A stretch of DNA of 64,000 nt from Streptomyces iranensis (GTDB lineage: Bacteria > Actinomycetota > Actinomycetes > Streptomycetales > Streptomycetaceae), in contig NZ_JAGGLR010000010.1 of the NCBI RefSeq assembly GCF_017874715.1, positions 124,001-188,000 on the forward strand, given 5' to 3'. A program made the position numbers and the translations under genes. The first letter of the stretch is position 1, and every line of letters begins with the position of its first letter. Positions 26,075 through 34,656 of this stretch are shown piece by piece. Below the pieces are notes generated by a model. That model searched no databases. It had not been told where the DNA came from and saw only the letters and a program-made list of their open reading frames with translations.

Positions 26075-27670
26075 GTGTTCTTGACGATAACCACCACCGG
26101 CACCGCCGACCGCCCCGCGACCGACCTCGGGTTTCTGCTGCACAAGCATCCCGACAAGGCGCAGCGGTTCTCGACCTCCTACGGCACCGCCCATGTCCTC
26201 TACCCCGAGGCGACCGCCGAACGCTGCACCGCGGCGCTGCTGTTGGAAGTGGACCCCGTTGCGCTGGTGCGGCGGGGCCGCGGCAAGGGCCGGGGCGGCG
26301 CCCCCGACTCCGCGCTCGCGCAGTACGTCAACGACCGCCCGTACGCCGCCTCCTCCCTGCTGGCGGTCGCGCTGAGCGCGGTCTTCTCCAGCGCTCTGCG
26401 GGGCCAGTGCAAGGCCCGGCCCGAGCTGCCGGAGCGGGCGCTGCCGCTGCGGATCGAGGTGCCCGCGCTGCCCGCGCGCGGCGGTGCCTCCCTGGTCGAG
26501 CGGCTCTTCGCGCCGCTGGGCTGGGCGGTGACGGCCGAGCCGGTGGCGCTGGACGAGGAGTTTCCGGCATGGGGCGACTCGCGGTATGTACGGCTGGTGC
26601 TGGAGGGCGAGCCGCGGCTGGCCGACGCCCTGCGCCAGCTGTATGTGCTGCTGCCCGTGCTCGACGACGCCAAGCACTACTGGGTCGCCCCGGACGAGGT
26701 CGACAAGCTGCTGCGCTCCGGTGAGGGCTGGCTGGAGGGCCACCCCGAGCAGCGGCTGATCACCAACCGCTATCTGGCCCGGCGCTGGTCGCTGACGCGC
26801 AGCGCGCTGGAGCGGCTGGAGCTGGCGCGGCTCGCCGAGGCCGACGACACCGCGGCGGAGGAGATCGACAACGCCGTCGGCGAACCGGCGGCGGCCGAGC
26901 TGATGGAGCTGGAGGAGAACGGGAGCGAGGAGGGTGCCGAGGAGCGGCCGGTGCCGCTGGCGGTCCGGCGGCGGGAGGCGATACTCGACGCCCTGCGCGG
27001 GGTCGGGGCGGCCCGGGTGCTCGATCTGGGCTGTGGCCAGGGGCAGTTGCTGGGCGCGCTGCTGAAGGAGGCGCGGTTCACCGAGATCGTGGGCGTCGAT
27101 GTGTCGATGCGCGCGCTCAACGAGGCGGCGCGGAGGCTGCGGCTGGACCGCCCCGGCTTCGACATGGCCGCGGCCGAGCGGCAGTCGGCTCGGCTGAAGC
27201 TGACCCAGGGCGCGCTCACCTACACCGACTCCAGGCTCGCCGGATATGACGCGGCGGTGCTCAGCGAGGTGATCGAGCATGTGGATCCGCCCCGGCTGCC
27301 CGCCCTGGAACAGGTGGTGTTCGGCGCCGCACGGCCCAAGGCCGTCGTGGTGACCACACCCAACGTGGAGTACAACGTGCGCTGGGAGACGCTGCCCGCC
27401 GGGCGGATGCGCCACGGCGACCACCGCTTCGAGTGGACACGCGAGGAGTTCCGGGCCTGGGCGGGGGAGGTGGCCGAACGGCATGGCTACGCGGTGGAGT
27501 TCCGCCCCGTCGGCCCCGAGGACCCCGAGGTCGGCCCGCCCACCCAGCTCGCGCTCTTCCGTATCGGCGGCGACCACACGACCGCCGGGACCGATACGAC
27601 CACCGCGACCACCGCGACCACCACGACCACCACGACCACCGCGACCACCACGAAGGAGGCGGCAGCATGA
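26075..27670 (+). CDS. hen1: Hen1, 3'-terminal RNA ribose 2'-O-methyltransferase
   Basis: Bacterial Hen1 methylates the 2'-OH at an RNA break before the Pnkp complex seals it, so the repaired tRNA resists re-cleavage. The 531-residue protein has the Hen1 N-terminal domain (from 'FLTITTTG...ATDLGFLLHKHPD'; 'YVNDRPYAASSLLAVAL') and a C-terminal methyltransferase with 'VLDLGCGQGQLLGALL', 'SEVIEHVDPPRL' and metal-ligand-like 'HGDHRFEW'. The tail (about residues 500-527) is a threonine-rich run. GTG 26075 is the family-like start; GTG 26042 is an alternative. It overlaps pnkp by 4 bases and carries the pnkp ribosome-binding site (AAGGAGG). Confidence 0.93.
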   Translation: MFLTITTTGTADRPATDLGFLLHKHPDKAQRFSTSYGTAHVLYPEATAERCTAALLLEVDPVALVRRGRGKGRGGAPDSALAQYVNDRPYAASSLLAVALSAVFSSALRGQCKARPELPERALPLRIEVPALPARGGASLVERLFAPLGWAVTAEPVALDEEFPAWGDSRYVRLVLEGEPRLADALRQLYVLLPVLDDAKHYWVAPDEVDKLLRSGEGWLEGHPEQRLITNRYLARRWSLTRSALERLELARLAEADDTAAEEIDNAVGEPAAAELMELEENGSEEGAEERPVPLAVRRREAILDALRGVGAARVLDLGCGQGQLLGALLKEARFTEIVGVDVSMRALNEAARRLRLDRPGFDMAAAERQSARLKLTQGALTYTDSRLAGYDAAVLSEVIEHVDPPRLPALEQVVFGAARPKAVVVTTPNVEYNVRWETLPAGRMRHGDHRFEWTREEFRAWAGEVAERHGYAVEFRPVGPEDPEVGPPTQLALFRIGGDHTTAGTDTTTATTATTTTTTTTATTTKEAAA

Positions 27671-30285
27671 CCGAGGAGAAGCGCACCATCGGCGTGCCCG
27701 ACCTGTCCCTCGTGGTGCTCGTCGGCACCACCGGCTCCGGCAAGTCCACCTTCGCCCGGCGCCACTTCCCGCCCACCCAGATCGTCTCCTCCGACGTCTG
27801 CCGCGGGCTGGTCGCCGACGACGAGAACGACCAGAGCGCCACCCCCGACGCCTTCGACGTGCTCCACTACATCGCGGGCAAGCGGCTGGCCGCCGGACGG
27901 CTGACCGTCGTCGACGCCACCAACGTCCGCAGCGAGTCCCGCCGCAGCCTGATCAATCTCGCGCGTGAGCACGACGTCCTGCCCGTGGCCATCGTCCTCG
28001 ACGTGCCCGAGGGCGAGTGCGCCCGGCGCAACGCCGGGCGCCCCGACCGCGCCGGAATGCCCGACCATGTCATCCCCCGCCAGCGCCGTGAGCTGCGCCG
28101 CTCGCTGAAGTCCCTGGAGCGCGAGGGGTTCCGCAAGGTGCATGTCCTGCGCGGCGTCGAGGAGGTCGAGGCCGCGGAGGTCGCCACCGAGCGCCGCTAC
28201 AACGATCTGCGCCATCTCACCGGCCCGTTCGACATCATCGGCGACATCCACGGCTGCCGCTCCGAGCTGGAGACCCTGCTGGGCAAGCTGGGCTACGCCC
28301 TGCGCCGCGACGACCTCGGCCGCCCGGTCGACGCCGCCCACCCCGAGGGCCGTACGGCGGTCTTCGTCGGCGACCTCGTCGACCGCGGCCCGGACAGCCC
28401 CGGGGTGCTGCGCCTGGTGATGGGCATGGTCGCCTCCGGCGCGGCCCTGTGCGTGCCCGGCAACCACGAGAACAAGCTCGGCCGCTATCTCAAGGGCCGC
28501 AAGGTCCGGGTCACCCATGGCCTCGCCGAGACCGTGGAGCAGCTGGACCGGGAGCACCGTGCGGACCCGGCCTTCGTCGACCGGGTGCGGGACTTCATCG
28601 AGTCGCTGGTCAGCCACTACGTACTGGACGGCGGGGCGCTGGTGGTGTGTCACGCCGGGCTGCCCGAGAAGTACCACGGCCGCACCTCCGGCCGGGTCCG
28701 CTCGCACGCGCTGTACGGGGAGACGACCGGGGAGACCGATGAGTTCGGCCTGCCCGTGCGCTATCCGTGGGCCGAGGACTACCGCGGCCGCGCCGCCGTC
28801 GTCTACGGCCACACCCCCACCCCCCGCGCCTCCTGGCTCAACAACACCATCTGCCTGGACACCGGCTGTGTCTTCGGCGGCCGGATGACCGCGCTGCGCT
28901 GGCCGGAGCGCGAGCTGATGGACGTTCCGGCCGAGCGGGTCTGGTACGAACCGGTCAAGCCGCTGACCACCGAGACCCCCGGAGGCGCCGACGGGCGTCC
29001 GCTCGACCTGGGCGATGTGCGGGGCCGCCGGATCGTCGAGACCCGCCACATGGGCCGGATCGCGGTCAAGGAGGAGAACGCGGCGGCGGCGCTGGAGGTC
29101 ATGAGCCGTTTCGCGGTCGACCCCCGGCTGCTCGGCTACCTTCCGCCCACCATGGCGCCGACCGCCACCTCCAAGGAGGGGACCGGCGGGGGAGCCGCCG
29201 ACGGCGGCTTCCTCGAACACCCGGTGGAGGCGTTCGCCGCCTACCGCGCGGACGGGGTGCGCCAGGTGATCTGCGAGGAGAAGCACATGGGCTCGCGTGC
29301 GGTGGCGCTGGTGTGCCGGGACGCGGACATCGCGCGGGAGCGCTTCGGCACGCCGGACGGCGTCTCCGGTGCGATCCACACCCGTACCGGACGGCCGTTC
29401 TTCGACGACGCCGAGCTCACGGAGACCGTGCTGCGCGGGCTGAGCAACTGCCTCGACCGCGCCGGGCTGTGGCAGGAGCTGGACACCGACTGGCTGCTGC
29501 TGGACGCCGAGTTGATGCCGTGGTCGCTCAAGGCCGAGGGGCTGCTGCGCCGGCAGTACGCGGCGGTGGGCGCCGCCTCGCGCGCCGTCTTCCCCGGCGT
29601 CCTCGCGGCGCTGGAGGGCGCGGAGGCGCGCGGTGTCGAGGTGTCCGCGCTGCTCGTCAAGCAGCGCGACCGGGCGTCGGATGCGGCCGCGTTCACCGAT
29701 GCCTACCGGCGCTACTGCTGGCCGGTCGACGGGCTGGACGGCATCCGGATGGCGCCGTTCCAGATCCTGGCCGTCCAGGGCCGCAACCTCGCCACCGCGC
29801 TTCCGCACGATCAGCAGCTCGCCCTGATCGACCGGATGATCGAGGCGGAGAAGCCGGCCGCCGACGGCGCCCGGCTGCTGGCCTCCACCCGCCGGCTGAT
29901 CGTCGACACCGAGGACGAGGCGTCGGTCGCCGAGGGGGTCCGGTGGTGGCTGGACCTGACGGCCGCGGGCGGCGAGGGCATGGTGGTCAAGCCGCTCCAG
30001 GGCTTCGTCCGCAAGGGCGACGGCCGGCTGGTCCAGCCGGGCGTGAAGTGCCGGGGCCGCGAGTATCTGCGCATCATCTACGGCCCGGAGTACACCCGCC
30101 CGGAGAACCTGGCCCGGCTGCGGGAGCGCCACCTGGGCCACAAGCGCTCACTCGCCCTGCGCGAGTACGCGCTCGGCCTGGAGGCGCTCGACCGGCTGGC
30201 GGAGGGTGAGCCCCTGTGGCGCGTCCACGAGGCGGTCTTCGCGGTGCTCGCGCTGGAGTCGGAGCCGGTGGACCCACGGTTGTAG
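27667..30285 (+). CDS. pnkp: Pnkp polynucleotide kinase-phosphatase-ligase
   Basis: This 872-residue trifunctional RNA-repair enzyme has three parts. The N-terminal kinase carries P-loop GTTGSGKST (20-28). The central calcineurin-type phosphatase has 'GDIHG' (192-196), 'GDLVDRGP', 'GNHE' and 'VYGHTP'. The C-terminal adenylyltransferase has candidate AMP-accepting Lys539 in 'EEKHMGSRA'. The phosphatase also removes 2',3'-cyclic ends. With Hen1 it forms the repair complex for ribotoxin-cut tRNA. Length and domain order are normal. It is coupled to hen1 by an ATGA overlap. No separate RNA ligase lies nearby. Confidence 0.95.
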   Translation: MTEEKRTIGVPDLSLVVLVGTTGSGKSTFARRHFPPTQIVSSDVCRGLVADDENDQSATPDAFDVLHYIAGKRLAAGRLTVVDATNVRSESRRSLINLAREHDVLPVAIVLDVPEGECARRNAGRPDRAGMPDHVIPRQRRELRRSLKSLEREGFRKVHVLRGVEEVEAAEVATERRYNDLRHLTGPFDIIGDIHGCRSELETLLGKLGYALRRDDLGRPVDAAHPEGRTAVFVGDLVDRGPDSPGVLRLVMGMVASGAALCVPGNHENKLGRYLKGRKVRVTHGLAETVEQLDREHRADPAFVDRVRDFIESLVSHYVLDGGALVVCHAGLPEKYHGRTSGRVRSHALYGETTGETDEFGLPVRYPWAEDYRGRAAVVYGHTPTPRASWLNNTICLDTGCVFGGRMTALRWPERELMDVPAERVWYEPVKPLTTETPGGADGRPLDLGDVRGRRIVETRHMGRIAVKEENAAAALEVMSRFAVDPRLLGYLPPTMAPTATSKEGTGGGAADGGFLEHPVEAFAAYRADGVRQVICEEKHMGSRAVALVCRDADIARERFGTPDGVSGAIHTRTGRPFFDDAELTETVLRGLSNCLDRAGLWQELDTDWLLLDAELMPWSLKAEGLLRRQYAAVGAASRAVFPGVLAALEGAEARGVEVSALLVKQRDRASDAAAFTDAYRRYCWPVDGLDGIRMAPFQILAVQGRNLATALPHDQQLALIDRMIEAEKPAADGARLLASTRRLIVDTEDEASVAEGVRWWLDLTAAGGEGMVVKPLQGFVRKGDGRLVQPGVKCRGREYLRIIYGPEYTRPENLARLRERHLGHKRSLALREYALGLEALDRLAEGEPLWRVHEAVFAVLALESEPVDPRL

Positions 30286-30298
30286 TGGCGACGCTCCA

Positions 30299-30423
30299 GG
30301 GATGTCCGGCGGATCTTGACGCCTGCGGCGGGCTGCTCCCCTCCCCGCCCCTTCCCACAACTGGGGCTTCGCCTCAGACCCGGGGGCCAGGGGCGAAGCG
30401 CCGCGCGGTCCGCCGGACATCCC
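30299..30423. repeat. 125-bp element bounded by perfect 15-bp inverted repeats
   Basis: GGGATGTCCGGCGGA (30299-30313) is perfectly repeated in inverted orientation at 30409-30423. The interior contains a C-rich 'CCCCTCCCCGCCCC' run and a GGGGCTTCGCC/GGGGCGAAGC pair. It begins 13 bases after the pnkp stop. It could be a terminator of extended form or a small non-autonomous repeat. Confidence 0.6.
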
Positions 30424-30466
30424 GTAGGGCCTGGCGGCCGAGGCCCCGGCCGCCAGGCCACCGGGC

Positions 30467-30655
30467 TCAGACGGCCGAGGGCGTCCGCGCTTCCCGGGCG
30501 CGAAAGGCGCGGCGGTAGTCGTGTGGGGGCACCCCGACCGCTCGGGTGAAGTGGCGGCGGAGGTTGGCCGCCGTGCCCAGTCCGCACAGCTCCGCGATCC
30601 GGTCCACCGGCAGATCACCGCCCTCCAGCAGCTCCCGGGCGCGCGGGTCCCTCAC
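30467..30655 (-). pseudogene. AraC/GlxA-family regulator, only C-terminal fragment
   Basis: About 58 residues remain: 'GGDLPVDRIAELCGLGTAANLRRHF' and 'GVPPHDYRRAFR' are the second helix-turn-helix of GlxA-type AraC regulators. The amidase-like sensor domain and the first helix-turn-helix are missing. Upstream sequence switches at about 30655-30668 to an unrelated transporter fragment on the other strand, so the gene was cut by a rearrangement. Confidence 0.75.
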
Positions 30656-30659
30656 CACC

Positions 30660-31343
30660 GCCTGCGTCGAGACCGCCGACTGGGGCTACGGCGCCCCGGC
30701 CACCCTCGGCTTCCTCGTCGCGGGCCTGGTGCTGGGCGCGCTGGCCGTGGCGCACGTACGCCGCCATCCGGATCCGGTGGTGGACCCCGCGCTGTTCCGG
30801 ACCCGTGCCTTCACCGCCGTCGCGCCCTGGCCGCTCAGCCTCCTGGTGGTGTCGATGGTGTCGGGGCGGATCGTACGGGCGCTGGGGGAGCGGACCACGG
30901 CGATCACCGGCGGGCTGTGCTTCGCCGCGGGCCCGATGTGGTGGCTGCTCCTCGCGGGCGGCGACAGTGCGCACTACGCCGTGGAGTTCATGCCCGGCCT
31001 GGTGCTCGCCGGGGTCGGGGCGGGGCTCTACCAGCCGGTGATGTTCGCGGCCGCCGGACTGCTTCCGGCCCGTCAGCTCTCCCTCGGCTCGGGGGTGCTG
31101 ATGATGTCCCGGCAGGGCGGCTCGGCCCTGGGCGTGGCGGCGCTGGTCGTGATCACCGGCGGGGCCGCACGGCCGGGTCTTGACGCGCTGCGCGCCGGGT
31201 GGGTCTTCCCGGCCGTGACCGCCGCATTCGCGGCCGTCGCGGGCGCGGCCTTGTGCACACGCGTTCGTACCGGCGACGGGGAGACGCGTACCGCCCCCGG
31301 CGAGAGCCGTGAATCCGGCACGGACCCGATACGGCACCATTGA
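30660..31343 (+). pseudogene. DHA2-type MFS drug exporter, truncated and internally deleted
   Basis: Homology starts mid-protein at 'ADWGYGAPATLGFLVAGLVLG' and 'PVVDPALFRTRAFTAV', then jumps to 'PWPLSLLVVSMVSGRIVRALG', skipping about 50 residues usually present in 14-span exporters. It continues through 'GSGVLMMSRQGGSALGVAALV' to a normal C-terminus. With the first half absent and an internal deletion it cannot form a working transporter. Any start codon would lie inside the antisense AraC remnant. Confidence 0.75.
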
Positions 31344-31429
31344 CGTGCCCGTGCCACCTGCCTAGCGTGCTGAGCGGTCCCTGGATTCTCCGCAGGCAAT
31401 GACGACGACGAGCTGAGCGGGGAGGGCGG

Positions 31430-32149
31430 ATGAGCCTCTTCGAGGACGGACGGCCCTTCCTGCACGCGCTCCCCGCGGAGGACCGCCGCGCGCTGCTCGC
31501 CCTCGGCACCTCCCGCGCCTACGCCCCCGGCGAGGTCGTGCTGCGCGAGCACGACCGTACGACCTTCGTCGTGGCGATCACCTTGGGCTGGGCCACCGTC
31601 TCGGTGGAGACCGAGCGCGGGGTGCGGCTGATCCTGGCGCTGCGCGGGGCGGGCGAGGTCGTGGGCGACCAGGCCGCGGTGGACCACGGCTCGCGCAGCG
31701 CCACCGTCACCGCGCTCGGCCGGATGGAGGCGGTGGTGGTCTCCGGCGACCGGTTCCGGGCGTATCTGGCCGCGCGTCCCGTCGCGACCGTACTGATCAT
31801 GCGTCAGTTCAGCTCCCGGCTGCGCAGCTCCGACGGCGAGCGGCGCTCACTCGCCTCCGAGAAGGTGCTGCAGCGGCTGGCGGCCCGGCTCGTCGAACTC
31901 GCCGAGCGCACCGGCCACTCCGGTGCCGACGGCACCATCACCATCGATCTCCAGATGCCCCAGCACGACATCGCGGCCGCCGTGGGCTCGACCCGGGAGG
32001 CGGTCGCCAAGGCGCTGCGGCTGCTGCGTGGCCAGGGCGTGGTCCGGACCGCCGCGCGCCGTTTCGAGGTGATGGACATCGGACTGCTGCGGCTGCTGGC
32101 CGAGGGCCGCGCGACGGGGGAGCAGATCCCGGCGCGCCCCCGCGACTGA
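31430..32149 (+). CDS. Crp/Fnr-family transcriptional regulator
   Basis: The 239-residue regulator has an N-terminal cyclic-nucleotide-binding-like beta-roll (about 10-125; 'RAYAPGEVVLREHD', 'GEVVGDQAAVDHGSRSATVTAL') and a C-terminal winged helix with 'MPQHDIAAAVGSTREAVAKALRLL' as recognition helix. No Fnr-type cysteines are visible, so it is not an iron-sulfur sensor; the effector is unknown. GGGAGGGCGG precedes the ATG. A MITE-like element abuts its stop codon, so its transcript probably ends there. Confidence 0.88.
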   Translation: MSLFEDGRPFLHALPAEDRRALLALGTSRAYAPGEVVLREHDRTTFVVAITLGWATVSVETERGVRLILALRGAGEVVGDQAAVDHGSRSATVTALGRMEAVVVSGDRFRAYLAARPVATVLIMRQFSSRLRSSDGERRSLASEKVLQRLAARLVELAERTGHSGADGTITIDLQMPQHDIAAAVGSTREAVAKALRLLRGQGVVRTAARRFEVMDIGLLRLLAEGRATGEQIPARPRD

Positions 32150-32274
32150 GAGTCTGTGTCGTATCCCCGGTCGGATCAGCGTGCGGCAACGCGGCGAGAG
32201 GGGGCACCTCCCAGCGGTAGCTGGGGGAGCGTGCCAGGCGTCGCACGCCTGGCCGGGGATATGACACAGGCTCT
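32149..32274. mobile_element. MITE-like 126-bp element
   Basis: Imperfect 22-bp terminal inverted repeats (32149-32170 and 32253-32274; 20 of 22 match, core TATCCCCGG/CCGGGGATA) enclose two internal hairpins, CTCCCAGC/GCTGGGGGAG and GCCAGGCG/CGCCTGGC. It encodes nothing. The size and structure are those of a non-autonomous transposable element. Its left end overlaps the last base of the Crp-gene stop codon, and the hairpins may act as a terminator. Confidence 0.65.
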
Positions 32275-32301
32275 GGGCGCGGGCGCGCACTCCCCCGCGT
32301 T

Positions 32302-32329
32302 TTGACGCGACTGTGTAAACGGCTACAGC
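32302..32329 (+). promoter_or_regulatory. candidate promoter for the NTPase-like operon
   Basis: TTGACG (32302-32307) and TACAGC (32324-32329) are spaced by 16 bases in a locally AT-richer stretch between the MITE-like element and the next gene. The -10 is only a partial match. The rest of 32275-32572 shows no gene. Confidence 0.35.
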
Positions 32330-32572
32330 CGTCCCGCCGTTCCCCGGCGACCCTGGAGTCGGCACAGGGCGCGGGACCGTGGGCGACGGGGGTGCGCACG
32401 GCCCGGCCGCTGTCCGGTGACGGTCTGCCGGACGAGGCCTGAGCGCCCCGCACCGGAGAAGGGCGGCGGGGTGGGCAGGGGGACGAGCCCCGCCGCCCGC
32501 TTCCGGCATTCACCGGCACCCCGACACCACCACATCGCGAGACGGGGGCCACGGCATGAAGGACGGCGGGCG

Positions 32573-34645
32573 ATGAGCGCACCGGAAGACGTGAGCGCAC
32601 CGGAAGAGGTGAGCGCCCCGGCACAGTCACGGGGACGACGGCTGGACATCCCCCAGGGCGGCCCGCTGGACGGGGCGGGCCAGCCGGGCGGTGCCCGTAC
32701 GGCGCGCGAGGCCCGCGCCCATCTGCACATCGCCTACGGCCCCGCCCGGCTGTGCGCCGATCCGGCGCCGCATCCCCTGCCCGAAGGCCCGGTGCCGCGC
32801 GAGGAGCTGGCCCGGCTGCGCCGGCTCCACCGGGCCGTCCCCGGACATGCCGCGATGCGCGACCATCTGCGCCGCACCCACCTGGTGGCGCTGTGCGGCG
32901 AACCCGGCACCGGCCGCGCCTGGACCGGGCTCGCCCTCCTCGTCGAGCTGGCCGAGCTGACCGGCGGCGGGGTCTCCCGGCTCGGATACGTCGGCCCGGA
33001 CGGGGCGTCCGGAGTGGAGAAGACCGAGCGCGGCCATGGCTATCTCCTCGAACTCCCCGCCGACCAGGCCGAATCCACGGCCGAGCCCCTGCTGGACCGG
33101 CTGCGCGGCCACTTCGCCGAGCACGAGGCGTTCTGCGTGGTGCTGGTGGCGGGCGGCCCGGCAGCCGACCGGCTGCTGCGCGGCCGCCGCCACGCCGTGG
33201 CCTACCGGCCCCCGGCCGCCGCCGACGTCCTCGACCGCCACCTCACCGAGCTCCTCGCCGACCGCCCCGCCGGACTGCTGGAGACGGCCCGCGCCACCGC
33301 CCGCCGCCCCGAGCTGGCCGAGGCGCTCGGCCTGGACGAGCCACGGCCCGGCGAGGCCGCCCGGCTGGCCGGGCATCTGGCCGCGCACGCCGAGGGCAGG
33401 GCGTCCGACGAGCGGCTGCTGGAGCACTGCCGGTCGTTCGCCCCGCACCAGGCCCGGGAGTGGTTCCTGGAGGCCGGGGCCCCCGGCGCGCTGCCCGCCG
33501 CGCTGCCCGCGCTGCGCGCCGCCGCGCTGCGGATCGCGCTCGCCGTCTTCGACGGCTCGGCGCACAGCGTCATGGCGGAGGCCGCCGAGCTGCTGGCCTG
33601 GGAACTGGCCGTCACACTCGATCCGCAGTACGCACCCGGCCGCCCGCTGTTCTCCGCCCGCCCCGCGGCCTGCCTCGCCACGGCGCGCGCGGTCCACGGC
33701 GAGGGGGTGGAGGACCTCGGGGACGCTTCGTTGCCCGTGCGCGCGGTGTGGTTCGAGGGGCGGCGGCTGGCGCCCGCCGTGCTCCACGAGTCCTGGGACG
33801 CCCACCACAACCTGCGCGGCCCGATGGCCCGTTGGCTGCGCGCGCTGTGCGACGACCCGCGCCCCCAGGTGTGGGTGCGCGCGGCGGTCGCCGCGGGCGT
33901 GCTGTGCGCCCGCGACTATCTCTACGGCCTGGTCGAACTGGCGCTGCCGCTGGCCCGCACCGACAGCCCGGTGCAGCGGATGGCCGCGGCCACCGCGCTC
34001 GCCGAGGCGTCCCGCGCCCCGGAGGTGCGCCCCGCCGTGAACGGGCTGCTGCACGCATGGGCGCGCGGCGACGACGAGCGGGAGCGCGAGACCGCCGCGC
34101 TCGCCCACGGCTACGGCCTGGCGGCGGGCTCGGTCGCGGCGTCCCTGGAGGAACTCGGCCGGCTCGCCCGCGCCGACGACGGCCGTACCACCTCCTACAG
34201 CGTGGTGCGGCTGCTGGCCGGGGCCGAGCCGGAGACCGTACTGGCCGCGCTCACCCACTGGCTGCGCGACACCCGGCGGGCCCGCCGGGACCTGGCGCTG
34301 CTCGCGACGCTGCGCGCGGTCACCGCCCGCACCTCGCATCTGTGGGGTCTTGGCGAGGTGCCGGAGCTGGAGCCGTACGCCGCCTGGCCGCTGGCCACGG
34401 CGCTGCTCGCGGCTCACCCGGAGTGCGGGCCACGGCTGGCCGAGCTGCTGCGGGCCGCGCTGACCTGGGCCAGATCCGCCGGTGCGGCCGAGGACGCGCT
34501 GGTCGGCTGGATCCGGCGGGCGGCGGGGGACGAGCGGCAGCTGGCCGTGTTGTGCGACTTCCTTCCCCGGCTGGCGCAGGACGGCGACGAGCCGCTCGAC
34601 GCCGGGGCGGCCACGCGGATACGGGAGGTGCTGGAGGCACTGTGA
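32573..34645 (+). CDS. degenerate P-loop protein with helical repeats
   Basis: The 690-residue protein begins with a tri-repeat 'SAPEDVSAPEEVSAPAQ'. Near residues 110-125 there is a Walker-A-like GEPGTGRAW in which the usual Lys-Ser/Thr is Arg-Ala, so ATP hydrolysis is doubtful. From about residue 280 to the end it is almost all alpha-helical with HEAT-like units ('WVRAAVAAGVLCARDYLYGLV', 'PVQRMAAATALAEAS', 'RRDLALLATLRAVTART'). The layout recalls degenerate STAND/NACHT-type proteins. I do not recognise a named family. AAGGACGG precedes the ATG. It is in an operon with the tail-anchored protein 11 bases downstream. Confidence 0.65.
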   Translation: MSAPEDVSAPEEVSAPAQSRGRRLDIPQGGPLDGAGQPGGARTAREARAHLHIAYGPARLCADPAPHPLPEGPVPREELARLRRLHRAVPGHAAMRDHLRRTHLVALCGEPGTGRAWTGLALLVELAELTGGGVSRLGYVGPDGASGVEKTERGHGYLLELPADQAESTAEPLLDRLRGHFAEHEAFCVVLVAGGPAADRLLRGRRHAVAYRPPAAADVLDRHLTELLADRPAGLLETARATARRPELAEALGLDEPRPGEAARLAGHLAAHAEGRASDERLLEHCRSFAPHQAREWFLEAGAPGALPAALPALRAAALRIALAVFDGSAHSVMAEAAELLAWELAVTLDPQYAPGRPLFSARPAACLATARAVHGEGVEDLGDASLPVRAVWFEGRRLAPAVLHESWDAHHNLRGPMARWLRALCDDPRPQVWVRAAVAAGVLCARDYLYGLVELALPLARTDSPVQRMAAATALAEASRAPEVRPAVNGLLHAWARGDDERERETAALAHGYGLAAGSVAASLEELGRLARADDGRTTSYSVVRLLAGAEPETVLAALTHWLRDTRRARRDLALLATLRAVTARTSHLWGLGEVPELEPYAAWPLATALLAAHPECGPRLAELLRAALTWARSAGAAEDALVGWIRRAAGDERQLAVLCDFLPRLAQDGDEPLDAGAATRIREVLEAL

Positions 34646-34656
34646 GGAGAACGTCG

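Noticed and set aside
32573..34645. Calling the large P-loop protein an established STAND/Avs defence gene
   Set aside because: Walker A is degenerate and no effector domain is recognisable; reported only as an unexplained two-gene unit.
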